Source: Schlegelella_A sp038234975
GTDB lineage: Bacteria; Pseudomonadota; Gammaproteobacteria; Burkholderiales; Burkholderiaceae_C
NCBI GenBank assembly: GCA_038234975.1
Contig: JBBSUK010000111.1
Span: forward strand, 1 to 11,854
DNA length: 11,854 nt
Direction of reading: 5' to 3'
Shown: positions 1 through 7,573 of the stretch, one piece after another
Layout: each line of letters begins with the position of its first letter
How positions within the stretch are numbered: position 1 is the stretch's first letter
Program-made: the position numbers and the translations under genes
Notes under the pieces: generated by a model
What the model was told of the DNA's origin: nothing
Database searches by the model: none
What the model saw: only the letters and a program-made list of their open reading frames with translations

Positions 1-467
1 ATCTGGTCGTAGTAGGTCGCCGCGAAGGAGTACTTGAGCCGGTTGAACGGGTCGTACATCTCGCGCGCCGCGGTCACCGGGAAGAAGTTGACGACGTTCT
101 TGTCGAACTGCACCGGCATCGCCGCCAGGTTCTGCGCCGTGCCGATGTGCGCGACCATGATGAAGATCTTGTCCTGGTTGACGAGCTTCTGTGCCGCCAG
201 CACCGCCTTCTTCGGGTCGTAGGCCGAGTCCTCGACGAGCAGCTTGAGCTTGCGCCCGTTGACGCCGCCTTGCTCGTTGATCTCGTCGACGCGCAGCTGC
301 ATTCCCATCCGCACCTGCTTGCCGAAGCCGGCGATCGGCCCCGACAGGTCCTGGATCGAGCCGACGACGATCTCGTCCTTCGAGACGCCCTGCTGCGCGG
401 CGTGCGCAGCCGGCAGCAGCGCAGCCGACGCGGCGAGCGCCAGGGCGGCCATTCGGGTGGTGTTCAT
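1..467 (-). CDS. livK: Liv-type ABC transporter periplasmic substrate-binding protein (partial, N-terminal 155 residues)
   Basis: This is the 5' part of a type I periplasmic binding protein of the Leu/Ile/Val-binding (Peripla_BP_6) family; the 3' part lies off the left edge. Residues 1-23 form a signal peptide with an AHA cleavage motif, so the mature protein is periplasmic and would hand its ligand to LivHM. The mature N terminus has the family pattern DEIVVGSIQDLSGPIAGFGK, followed by a segment like EINEQGGVNGRKL and the DSAYDPKKAV stretch, as expected for the first lobe. The ATG overlaps the stop of the upstream ligase gene as ATGA, and an AAGGAGA Shine-Dalgarno sits 7 nt before it. Being last in the operon with the best ribosome site fits the need for excess binding protein. 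Ligand specificity cannot be read from this fragment; the ligase next to it argues for an organic acid rather than an amino acid. Confidence 0.93.
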   Translation of the reverse strand, partial: MNTTRMAALALAASAALLPAAHAAQQGVSKDEIVVGSIQDLSGPIAGFGKQVRMGMQLRVDEINEQGGVNGRKLKLLVEDSAYDPKKAVLAAQKLVNQDKIFIMVAHIGTAQNLAAMPVQFDKNVVNFFPVTAAREMYDPFNRLKYSFAATYYDQ

Positions 468-2341
468 GTCGTGGTCTCCTTCGGTGGTGAATACATGGCG
501 GCGATGCGGTCGGCGTACTTGTGCTCGACGAGCTTCCTCTTCAGCTTCATCGTCGGCGTGAGCTCCTCGTCTTCGGCACCGAGCTGCGTCTCGAGCAGGC
601 AGAAGCGCTTGATCTGCTCGACGCGGGCGAACTTCGCGTTCACCCGCTCGACCTCGCCGCCGATCAGCCGCTGCACGGCGTCGGCTCGGGTGAGGCTGGT
701 GTAGTTGGAGAAAGGCACGTCGTGGTCCTGGGCGTAGCGCTCGACGTTCTCGAGGTCGATCATGACGATCGCGGTGAGGTAGGGCCGGCGGTCGCCGATG
801 ACGACGGCGTCGGTGATGTAGGGCGAGAACTTCAGCTCGTTCTCGAGTTCGCTCGGCGTGATGTTCTTGCCGCCGGCCGTGATGATGATGTCCTTCATCC
901 GATCGGTGATCCGGAAATACCCGTCGCTGTCGACGGTGCCGACGTCGCCGGTGTGCAGCCAGCCGTCGGCGTCGATCGTCTCGGCCGTCTTCTCCGGCAG
1001 GTTGAGGTAGCCGGCGAAGACGTTCTTGCCGCGCACCAGCAGCTCGCCGGTCGTCTCGTCGACGCGCACCTCGTTGTACGGGCAGGCGATGCCGATCGAG
1101 CCCGGCCGCATCCGTGCCGACGGCATGCCGGTCGAGGCGCCGCAGCTCTCGGTCATGCCCCACACCTCGAGCATCGGCACGCCGAGCGCCAGGTACCAGC
1201 GCACCAGCTCGGGCGAGATCGGCGCCGCGCCGGTGACGGCGAAGCGCGCCCGGTGCACGCCGATCGACCGGCGCACGTTGTTCAGGGCGACGAAGCCGGC
1301 GACGCCGAACGCCGCCCTGTCGAGCGCGCCGACCGGCTCGCCGGCGAGCACGCGGTCGGCGATGCGCTGGCCGACGCCGATCGCCCAGCGGTACGCCGCG
1401 CGCTGCAGCGGCGTCGACTCGGCGACGGCGATCGAGACGGCCGAATAGAACTTCTCCCAGACGCGCGGCACCGCCGTCAGCACCGTCGGCGCGATCTCGC
1501 GCACGTTCTCCGGCACCGTCTCCGGGTTCTCGACGAAGTTGAGGATCGAGCCGGTGTAGAGCGCGAAGTATTCGCCGCCAAGGCGCTCGGCGATGTGGCA
1601 CAGCGGCAGGAAGGCCATCCGCTCGTCGTCCTCGTCCTGCGCCAGGATCGAGTTGTAGCCGCGCACCGTGTGGACGATGCCGGCGTGCGTGTGCATCGCG
1701 CCCTTGGGCTTGCCGGTGGTGCCGGAGGTGTAGACGAGGATGGCGATGTCGTCTGGCCTGCACGCATCGACCCGCGCGTCGAGCACGCCGGGATTCACGG
1801 CGGCGTGCGCACGACCCGCGTCGCGCAGCGCCTCGAGCGACATCACCTGCGGGTCGTCGAAGTCGCGCAGGCCGTCCATGTCGAAGACGACGATGCGGCG
1901 CAGCAGCGGCAGCCGCTCGCGCACCGCGAGGACCTTGTCGAGCTGCTCCTCGTCCTCGACGAAGACGACGCTGGTGCGCGAGTCGGCGCACAGGTAGTGC
2001 ACCTGGTCCTCGGCATCGGTCGGGTAGATGCCGTTCGAGATGCCGCCACACGACAGCACCGCGACGTCGGCGAGCACCCATTCGACGACGGTGTTGGCGA
2101 GGATCGACGCCGTGTCGCCGGCCGAAAAGCCGTCGGCGATCAGCCCGCAGCCGATCTCGCGCACCGCCTCCGCGGTCTGTGCCCACGTCCATTCGCGCCA
2201 GACGCCGAATTCCTTCTGGCGCATGAAGACGCGTCCGGCACGGGTCTTCACGGCGTTTCCGAACATCGCCGGCACGGTCTCGCCGGGCATGACGATCTCG
2301 CTGCGCGAGGTGAGCCCTGCGGCGTTCCAGAGTCCTCTCAT
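464..2341 (-). CDS. AMP-dependent long-chain acyl-CoA synthetase/ligase (FadD15/FAA1 type)
   Basis: ANL-superfamily adenylating enzyme: ATP plus a carboxylic acid gives an acyl-AMP, then an acyl-CoA. In the 625-residue protein the P-loop YTSGTTGKPKG lies at about 204-214, the GMTES motif at about 396-400, the GWLHTGD motif at about 460-466, the hinge region DRMKDIIITAGGKNI at about 480-494, and the C-terminal lysine motif LTPTMKLKRK near 594-603. Length and motifs fit the COG1022 long-chain group rather than short acetyl-CoA synthetases. I chose ATG at 2341 because it overlaps the livF stop as ATGA, like the other junctions in this operon; a GTG two codons earlier (2347) is the alternative. 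It sits between livF and livK, so it probably activates the solute taken up by the transporter. Chain-length or aryl-acid preference cannot be told by eye. Confidence 0.93.
   Translation of the reverse strand: MRGLWNAAGLTSRSEIVMPGETVPAMFGNAVKTRAGRVFMRQKEFGVWREWTWAQTAEAVREIGCGLIADGFSAGDTASILANTVVEWVLADVAVLSCGGISNGIYPTDAEDQVHYLCADSRTSVVFVEDEEQLDKVLAVRERLPLLRRIVVFDMDGLRDFDDPQVMSLEALRDAGRAHAAVNPGVLDARVDACRPDDIAILVYTSGTTGKPKGAMHTHAGIVHTVRGYNSILAQDEDDERMAFLPLCHIAERLGGEYFALYTGSILNFVENPETVPENVREIAPTVLTAVPRVWEKFYSAVSIAVAESTPLQRAAYRWAIGVGQRIADRVLAGEPVGALDRAAFGVAGFVALNNVRRSIGVHRARFAVTGAAPISPELVRWYLALGVPMLEVWGMTESCGASTGMPSARMRPGSIGIACPYNEVRVDETTGELLVRGKNVFAGYLNLPEKTAETIDADGWLHTGDVGTVDSDGYFRITDRMKDIIITAGGKNITPSELENELKFSPYITDAVVIGDRRPYLTAIVMIDLENVERYAQDHDVPFSNYTSLTRADAVQRLIGGEVERVNAKFARVEQIKRFCLLETQLGAEDEELTPTMKLKRKLVEHKYADRIAAMYSPPKETTT
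475..481 (-). promoter_or_regulatory. Strong Shine-Dalgarno site of livK
   Basis: AAGGAGA on the minus strand, 7 nt before the livK ATG. It lies inside the last codons of the ligase gene. It is clearly stronger than the sites at the other liv junctions, which rely mainly on start/stop overlap, and suggests livK is translated more heavily than the genes before it. Confidence 0.7.
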
Positions 2342-3123
2342 CGCCACGTCTTCCGCTTCTTCCAGCGCCGCTCGCCGCGCGCGCCGGCGTCCTTCATGCC
2401 GAGGTAGAACTCCTTGATGTCGTCCTTCTCGCGCAGCCGCTCGCAGCGGTCTTCCATGACGATGCGGCCGTTCTCGAGCACGTAGCCGTAGTCGGCGACG
2501 TTGAGCGCCATCGCCGCGTTCTGCTCGACGAGCAGCAGCGTCGTGCCACGCTCGCGGTTGATGCGAACGACGATCTCGAAGATCTCCCGCGTGAGGAGCG
2601 GCGAGAGCCCGAGGCTGGGCTCGTCGAGCAGGATCATCTTCGGCGCCGCCATCAGCGCCCGCGAGATCGCCAGCATCTGCTGCTGGCCGCCCGAGAGCAG
2701 GCCCGCTTCCTGGCCGGCGCGCTCGCGCAGGATCGGGAAGTAGCCGAATACGGCCTCGATGTCGCGGCCGACGGCATCTCGGTCGCGCCGCGTGTAGGCG
2801 CCCATCATCAGGTTGTCGCGCACCGACAGCAGCGGAAACACCTCGCGACCCTCGGGCACGTGCGAGAGGCCGCGGCCGACGACGAACGCCGGATCTCGCG
2901 CCGTGATGTCCTCGCCGTCGAAGACGATGCTGCCCCTGGTCGGGTCGAGGATGCCCGAGATCGTCTTGAGGATGGTCGACTTGCCGGCGCCGTTGGAGCC
3001 GAGCACGGTGCCGATCTGCGCGCGCTCGACGGCGAGCGAGACGCCGCGGATGGCGCGGATCGGCCCGTAGGCGCTCTCGACGTTCGACAGGCGCAGCAAG
3101 GCGCCATCGGCCGGCGCGGTCAC
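2338..3123 (-). CDS. livF: Liv-type ABC transporter ATP-binding protein LivF
   Basis: One of the two cytoplasmic ATPases driving the importer. The 261-residue protein has Walker A GSNGAGKST at 42-50, signature LSGGQQQ at 143-149 and Walker B MILLDEPS at 163-170. The switch position reads VEQN rather than VEHD, which is usual for LivF and separates it from LivG. The GTG start overlaps the livG stop as GTGA; the end overlaps the ligase start as ATGA. A basic tail of about 20 residues after the usual end (YLG), finishing in RRWKKRKTWR, goes beyond classic LivF; I recall similar basic tails in LivF copies from operons that carry an acyl-CoA ligase, but this is memory, not a search. The function is otherwise standard. 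Confidence 0.95.
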   Translation of the reverse strand: MTAPADGALLRLSNVESAYGPIRAIRGVSLAVERAQIGTVLGSNGAGKSTILKTISGILDPTRGSIVFDGEDITARDPAFVVGRGLSHVPEGREVFPLLSVRDNLMMGAYTRRDRDAVGRDIEAVFGYFPILRERAGQEAGLLSGGQQQMLAISRALMAAPKMILLDEPSLGLSPLLTREIFEIVVRINRERGTTLLLVEQNAAMALNVADYGYVLENGRIVMEDRCERLREKDDIKEFYLGMKDAGARGERRWKKRKTWR

Positions 3124-3941
3124 GCCACGGCCTCCACGCGACGCAGCGAAGACAGGTCGTCGGCCGAGCCCAGATACGCCTCGATGACCGCCGGGTTCGC
3201 CTGCACCTCGGCCGGCGTCCCGAGCGCGATCGCCTCGCCCTGGTTCATCGCCAGCACGCGGTGCGACACGCGCGAGACGAGCGACATGTCGTGCTCGACC
3301 ATCAGCACCGTGATGCCGAGATCGCTCGTGATGTCGTCGATCCAGAAGGCCATGTCGTCGGTCTCCTCGACGTTGAGGCCGGACGACGGCTCGTCGAGCA
3401 GCAGGAGCTTCGGCTCGGTCGCGAGCGCCCTGCCCAGCTCGACCACCTTGCGAACGCCGTAGGGCAGCGCGCCGACGAGCGAGTCGCGGTGGTGCTGAAG
3501 GTCGAGCAGGTCGATCACGCGCTCGACCGCCTCGCGGGCCGCGATCTCGGCCCGACGCACGACCGGCAGGAACAGCACTTCGGCTGCGAGCGAGGTGCGC
3601 CGGTGCACGTGGCGGCCGATGAGCAGGTTCTGCAGCACGGTCGCGTGCTCGAACAACTCGATGTTCTGGAAGGTACGGGCGATGCCGAGCTGCGCGATCT
3701 CGTGCGGTGCGTGACGGCCGAGCGGTTCGCCGGCGAAGGCGATGCTGCCCGAGGTCGGCTCGTAGATGCGGCTGATGAGGTTGAAGACGGTCGTCTTGCC
3801 GGCACCGTTCGGGCCGATCAGCGTGAAGACTTCGCCTTGCGCCACGTCGAAGCTCACGTCGCTGACGGCGAGCACGCCGCCGAACCGCACCGAGAGGTTG
3901 CGCGCTGAGAGCAGCGGCGATGGGTTCGGTGCTGTCGTCAC
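3120..3941 (-). CDS. livG: Liv-type ABC transporter ATP-binding protein LivG
   Basis: Second ATPase of the importer, 273 residues. Walker A is GPNGAGKTT at 43-51, Walker B LLLLDEPS at 179-186 and the H-loop histidine is in VEHD at about 217. The signature position reads LPYGVRK (159-165) instead of LSGGQ, a common LivG variant. The characteristic GIARTFQNIELF segment after the Q-loop and the C-terminal NPAVIEAYLG motif confirm LivG. The same frame is open well upstream (to 4907), but that extension is a shadow of livM; the true start is the GTG at 3941, which overlaps the livM stop as GTGA and leads directly into the domain's first strand. Confidence 0.95.
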   Translation of the reverse strand: MTTAPNPSPLLSARNLSVRFGGVLAVSDVSFDVAQGEVFTLIGPNGAGKTTVFNLISRIYEPTSGSIAFAGEPLGRHAPHEIAQLGIARTFQNIELFEHATVLQNLLIGRHVHRRTSLAAEVLFLPVVRRAEIAAREAVERVIDLLDLQHHRDSLVGALPYGVRKVVELGRALATEPKLLLLDEPSSGLNVEETDDMAFWIDDITSDLGITVLMVEHDMSLVSRVSHRVLAMNQGEAIALGTPAEVQANPAVIEAYLGSADDLSSLRRVEAVA

Positions 3942-5014
3942 TTGAGCCGATCCGACTTCAGGAAGCTCTTCTGCCGCTTGAACGTGCCTCGGCGATAGAA
4001 CGGGAAGATCTGGACGTAGGTGCGCAGCTTGACCCAGCGGCCGTAGAGGCCGAGCGGCTCGAACAGCACGAAACCGACGAGCACGAGCCCGTAGACGACG
4101 CTCTGCAGCCCCGGCGCCTGGCCGACCACCGCAGGCAGCCAGTCCTTGGCCAGCGCGATCGCCTGCGGCATCGCGATCAGGAAGATCGCGCCGAGGAAGG
4201 CGCCGTGCACCGAGCCGATGCCGCCGACGACGATCATCAGCACCAGGTCGATCGACTGCAGGATGTCGAACTGGTCGGGCGAGATGAACCGGAGCTTGTG
4301 CGCGTAGAGCGAGCCGCCCAGGCCCGCGAGCGCGGCCGAGATCGCGAACGACAGCGTCTTCGTCCGGGCGAGGTTGATGCCCATGCTCTGCGCCGAGACC
4401 TCGGAGTCGCGGACGGCGACGAAGGCGCGCCCGGTCGGCGCGCGCAGGATGTTGAGCACGGCCAGCGTGGCCAGCACCGTCGTCGCGAGGCAGACGAGGT
4501 AGAACGATTCGGCCGAGTCGGCGTTCCAGCCGAAGGCCGACATCGTGCCGACGCTCAGCCCCGAGTTGCCGCCGGTGACGCTCTCCCAGCGCGCGAACAC
4601 CTCGACGACGATGAAGTTGAAGGCCAGCGTGGCGATCGCCAGGTAGATGCCTTTCACGCGCAGCGCCGGCAGGCCGACGACGACGCCGGTCGCCGCGGCG
4701 AGGATCGCCGCCGCCGCCATCGACAGCGGGAACGGCCAGCCGTGCGCCGACAGATACGCTTCCGTGTACGCGCCGACGCCGACGAACGCGGCGTGGCCGA
4801 GCGAGAACTGCCCGGTGTAGCCCGAGAGCAGCATCAGCCCGACGCCGATCACCGAATAGATGAGCACGAAGGTGAGCTGCGCGAGCGCGTACTCCGACAT
4901 CCACCACGGCGCCAGCAGCAACACGACGACGAGCAGCGAATACCAGAACACGTGGCCGCCGTGCCTGGCGAGCGCGATGTCTTGCGCGTAGGTGGTCTTG
5001 AAGATGAAGCGCAC
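3938..5014 (-). CDS. livM: Liv-type ABC transporter permease LivM
   Basis: Inner-membrane permease subunit of 358 residues, normal for LivM. After a short cytoplasmic N terminus it alternates hydrophobic helices with the family motifs LLSGYTGQFSLGHAAFVGVGAY (about residues 64-85), LPALRVKGIYLAIATLAF and the coupling segment GRAFVAVRDSEVSAQSMGI, followed by GGIGSVHGAFLGA near the C terminus. It pairs with LivH to form the translocation path and contacts LivF and LivG through the coupling segment. The start is GTG at 5014, 4 nt after the livH stop, with no clear Shine-Dalgarno, which suggests translational coupling to livH. Confidence 0.95.
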   Translation of the reverse strand: MRFIFKTTYAQDIALARHGGHVFWYSLLVVVLLLAPWWMSEYALAQLTFVLIYSVIGVGLMLLSGYTGQFSLGHAAFVGVGAYTEAYLSAHGWPFPLSMAAAAILAAATGVVVGLPALRVKGIYLAIATLAFNFIVVEVFARWESVTGGNSGLSVGTMSAFGWNADSAESFYLVCLATTVLATLAVLNILRAPTGRAFVAVRDSEVSAQSMGINLARTKTLSFAISAALAGLGGSLYAHKLRFISPDQFDILQSIDLVLMIVVGGIGSVHGAFLGAIFLIAMPQAIALAKDWLPAVVGQAPGLQSVVYGLVLVGFVLFEPLGLYGRWVKLRTYVQIFPFYRRGTFKRQKSFLKSDRLK

Positions 5015-5018
5015 TGGA

Positions 5019-5897
5019 CTACACCTTCTTGCGCAGCTTCTCGCCGAACAGTCCGTTCGGCTTGACGACGAGCATCACCAACACAACGACGTACGGCGCG
5101 ATGTCCTTGAATCCTTCGGGCAGGTAGAACCCCGACATCGACTCGACGACGCCGATGACGACCCCGCCGACGATCGCGCCCGGCAACGAGCCGAAGCCGC
5201 CGACGACGGCTGCCGGTACCGCCTTCAGGCCGACCGCCACGCCCATGTTCGCGTGCACGAAGATGATCGGCGCGATGAGCAGCCCGGCGACAGCGGCGCA
5301 GCCCGCCGCGAGCGCCCAGACGAGCCCGTTGAGGCGTCGCACCGGGATGCCCATGTAGTACGCGGCGAGCTGGTTCTGCGACGACGCCTGCATCGCGACA
5401 CCGACGCGGGTGTACCGGAACAGCGCGTACAGCGCCGCCGACAGCAACGCCGTCGCGGCGATGACGACGAGCTGCTCGACGTTGAGGACCAACTCGCCGA
5501 GCCGCAGCGTCTGGTCCTTGTAGGGCACCGGCAAGGCACGCGTCTCGGTTCCCAGCCCGGGGATCATCGTCACCAGTCCGCGCGCGACGTAGCCGAGGCC
5601 GATCGTCAGCATGACGATCGTGAACGCGGGCTGCCCGAGGATCGGCCGGATGACGACGCGCTCGAGGATGGCGCCGAACGCCGCCATCGCCGCCACCGCG
5701 ATCGGCAAGGCGAGCCAGAACGCCAGCCCCACCGCCGTCATGAGCCCGTAGCCTGCGAACGCGCCGAGCATCATCAGCTCGCCCTGCGCGAAGCTCACCG
5801 TCTCGGTGGCCTTGTAGATCAGCACGATGCCGAGCGCGACGAGGCCGTAGACGCACCCCTGCGCCACGCCGCTGATGAGGATCTGGAGAGCTTGCAG
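5019..5897 (-). CDS. livH: Liv-type ABC transporter permease LivH (probable CTG start)
   Basis: First gene of the operon and second permease subunit. The family signature is clear: QILISGVAQGCVYGLVALG at the N terminus, IYKATETVSFAQGELMMLGAF, a central GRAFVAVRD-equivalent region reading TRVGVAMQASSQN, and VPAAVVGGFGSLPGAIVGG towards the end. No ATG, GTG or TTG lies where LivH proteins start. The best fit is CTG at 5897, preceded by GAAGGA with 6-nt spacing, giving a normal 292 residues. The frame stays open to a GTG at 6005, but that adds 36 non-hydrophobic residues with codons rare in the neighbouring genes (TTA, CTA, AGA, TGT, GTT), so I regard it as non-coding. The gene is divergent from the ada/alkA fusion. 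Confidence 0.92.
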   Translation of the reverse strand: MQALQILISGVAQGCVYGLVALGIVLIYKATETVSFAQGELMMLGAFAGYGLMTAVGLAFWLALPIAVAAMAAFGAILERVVIRPILGQPAFTIVMLTIGLGYVARGLVTMIPGLGTETRALPVPYKDQTLRLGELVLNVEQLVVIAATALLSAALYALFRYTRVGVAMQASSQNQLAAYYMGIPVRRLNGLVWALAAGCAAVAGLLIAPIIFVHANMGVAVGLKAVPAAVVGGFGSLPGAIVGGVVIGVVESMSGFYLPEGFKDIAPYVVVLVMLVVKPNGLFGEKLRKKV

Positions 5898-5903
5898 TCT
5901 GAT

Positions 5904-5909
5904 TCCTTC
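5904..5909 (-). promoter_or_regulatory. Shine-Dalgarno site that fixes the livH start
   Basis: GAAGGA on the minus strand, 6 nt before a CTG codon in the livH frame. It is the only purine-rich ribosome site in the 140-bp divergent region that points at livH, and its position supports initiation at 5897 rather than at the distant GTG at 6005. Confidence 0.5.
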
Positions 5910-6021
5910 GATGGCAGTCGCGGGTTGTAGCAACGCGGGGGGCCATAAGCGAGCGGGCAAACCCCGAACACACCGGCGATCGACATGTCCGGAAACGGCC
6001 AGCACCCCAGCGCCGACCCCG

Positions 6022-6027
6022 GATAAT
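6022..6027 (+). promoter_or_regulatory. Possible -10 element of the ada/alkA fusion, leaderless layout
   Basis: GATAAT matches the -10 consensus at five of six positions and lies 7 nt before the ATG at 6035, so transcription would begin at or next to the start codon. No -35 consensus is found 16-18 bp upstream, which is compatible with an activator-dependent promoter. No Shine-Dalgarno precedes the ATG. Confidence 0.35.
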
Positions 6028-6034
6028 CGCGTTC

Positions 6035-7573
6035 ATGACGATCGACGACGACGCTGCCTATCAGGTGCTCCTCGCCCGAGACGCGCGGTTCGACGGGCGG
6101 CTGTTCGTCGGCGTGACCTCGACGGGCATCTATTGCCGGCCGATCTGCCGCGTGCGCACGCCGGCGCGGCGCAACTGCCGCTTCTACGCGACGCCCGCGC
6201 AGGCCGAGGCGGCATCCTTCAGGCCGTGTCTCAAGTGCCGCCCGGAGATCGCGCCGGGCCCGGGTCTTGCATGGACGACCATGGATGCGTCGCGCACGCT
6301 GGCGAAGCAGGCGGCGTCGGCGCTCGACCGAATCGCGCAGACAGGCGAGGCCCCGAGCGTGACCCAGCTCGCATCGCGCCTGGGCGTGAGCGACCGGCAC
6401 CTGCGCCGCATCTTCCTCGCCGAGCACGGCGTGACGCCGCTGCAGTACCTGCAGACGCGCCGCCTGTTGCTGGCCAAGCAGCTCCTCACCGACACGAACC
6501 TGCCGGTCGCGCAGGTGGCGCTGTCGAGCGGCTTTCGCAGCCTGCGCCGCTTCAACGCCGCATTCGCCGACGGCTACCGCCTCGCCCCGTCGCGGCTGCG
6601 CAGGCACTCGGCGCGCGGCACCGGCACGGCGCCGAAAGCACCGAACGATGCAGCAGCGGCGGTGATCGTCACCCTCGCCTACCGGCCGCCGCACGACGCG
6701 CGGGCGCTGCTCGCCTTTCTCGCCGACCGCGCGATCGCGGGCGTCGAGTCGGTCGACGGCATGGTCGTCAGGCGAACGCTGCGCGCCGGCGCGCTCCATG
6801 TCGAGCACCCGGACGGCTGGGTCGCCGCACGCTTCGCTGTCGATGCGGCGCGCGTGCAGCTCGCGATCGCGCCGTCGCTCGGCGCGGCGACGGCGACCCT
6901 GATCGCCGCAGCAAGGCGCTGGCTCGACCTCGACGCATCGCCCGATGCGATCGACGCTGCGCTCGCCGACCTGCCCGGCGCGCCGGGGCTGCGCCTGCCC
7001 GGCAGCCTCGACGCCTTCGAGCTGGCGGTGCGCGCCGTGCTCGGCCAGCAGGTCACCGTGGCCGGCGCCCGGACGCTGGCGCGGCGACTCGTCGAGCGCT
7101 TCGGCACGACCGTCGTCACGCCCTGGCCCGACATCACGCGCGCCTTCCCGTCGCCCGGGATCCTGGCGGCTGCATCGGTCGAGGCGATCGCCGAACTCGG
7201 GATCATCCGCAGCCGCGTCGGCGCGATCCAGTCGCTCGCGCGCTCGTGGCCCGAGCTCGAGCCGCTCGTGTCGCACGGCGCCGATCCCGATCGCCTGGTC
7301 GCGCGCCTGGTCGAGCTGCCCGGCATCGGCCCGTGGACGGCGCATTACGTCGCGATGCGCGCCCTAGGCTGGCCCGACGCCTTTCCGCCCGGCGACGTCG
7401 CCGCGCTGAAGGCGATGCGCCTGCGCTTCGGCGACGAGACGCACCGCGCCGCGCTGGCTCGTGCCGAGTCATGGCGGCCGTGGCGCGCATACGCGCTGCT
7501 GCGCCTGTGGAACTCGCTGGCTCGCCCCGCTGATCCGATCGAATCGCAACCGAACCCGAAAGCCAACCGATGA
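6035..7573 (+). CDS. Ada N-terminal / AraC regulator fused to AlkA 3-methyladenine DNA glycosylase
   Basis: Three-domain 512-residue protein. Residues 1-75 are an Ada zinc domain with Cys34, Cys38, Cys65 and Cys68 (pattern CRPIC...CLKC), matching Cys38/42/69/72 of E. coli Ada, which takes methyl groups from DNA methylphosphotriesters. Residues about 92-190 are an AraC-type double helix-turn-helix. Residues about 205-495 are an AlkA glycosylase that excises alkylated purines: helix-hairpin-helix LPGIGPWTAHYVAMR at 428-442 and catalytic Asp454 in the FPPGD segment, equivalent to Asp238 of AlkA. The C-terminal methyltransferase domain of E. coli Ada is absent and is supplied by the next gene, whose ATG overlaps this stop. 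It probably senses methylation, activates its own operon and repairs base damage. It could be named ada or alkA; I leave the symbol open. Confidence 0.95.
   Translation: MTIDDDAAYQVLLARDARFDGRLFVGVTSTGIYCRPICRVRTPARRNCRFYATPAQAEAASFRPCLKCRPEIAPGPGLAWTTMDASRTLAKQAASALDRIAQTGEAPSVTQLASRLGVSDRHLRRIFLAEHGVTPLQYLQTRRLLLAKQLLTDTNLPVAQVALSSGFRSLRRFNAAFADGYRLAPSRLRRHSARGTGTAPKAPNDAAAAVIVTLAYRPPHDARALLAFLADRAIAGVESVDGMVVRRTLRAGALHVEHPDGWVAARFAVDAARVQLAIAPSLGAATATLIAAARRWLDLDASPDAIDAALADLPGAPGLRLPGSLDAFELAVRAVLGQQVTVAGARTLARRLVERFGTTVVTPWPDITRAFPSPGILAAASVEAIAELGIIRSRVGAIQSLARSWPELEPLVSHGADPDRLVARLVELPGIGPWTAHYVAMRALGWPDAFPPGDVAALKAMRLRFGDETHRAALARAESWRPWRAYALLRLWNSLARPADPIESQPNPKANR

Larger units (their letters stand above)
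5898..6034. promoter_or_regulatory. Divergent intergenic region between livH and the ada/alkA gene
   Basis: This 137-bp stretch separates two divergent units and must hold both promoters. On the minus strand I see no convincing sigma-70 pair for the liv operon. An 8-bp palindrome GACATGTC lies at 5982-5989. No copy of the E. coli Ada-box core AAAGCGCA is visible on either strand. Confidence 0.5.

Noticed and set aside
521..2407. Long plus-strand frame opposite the ligase gene
   Set aside because: It mirrors the ligase codons, is rich in Arg/Asp/Val/Gly with no domain motif, and the opposite strand has a complete ANL enzyme with all motifs.
3942..4907. Upstream extension of livG on the minus strand
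   Set aside because: Arginine-rich shadow of livM; the ATPase domain begins at 3941 with a GTGA overlap.
3920..5065. Long plus-strand frame opposite livM
   Set aside because: Low-complexity Arg/Asp/Glu/His composition typical of antisense frames in GC-rich DNA; livM on the other strand is unambiguous.
5898..6005. Annotated-style livH start at GTG 6005
   Set aside because: The 36 extra residues are not hydrophobic, use codons rare in neighbouring genes, and would fill most of the divergent promoter region.
5898..6034. Ada box upstream of the Ada/AlkA fusion
   Set aside because: No AAAGCGCA-like core found on either strand; only the weak -10-like hexamer is seen.
5819..7345. Long minus-strand frame opposite the Ada/AlkA gene
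   Set aside because: Antisense composition with no recognisable domain; the plus strand holds a full three-domain repair protein.
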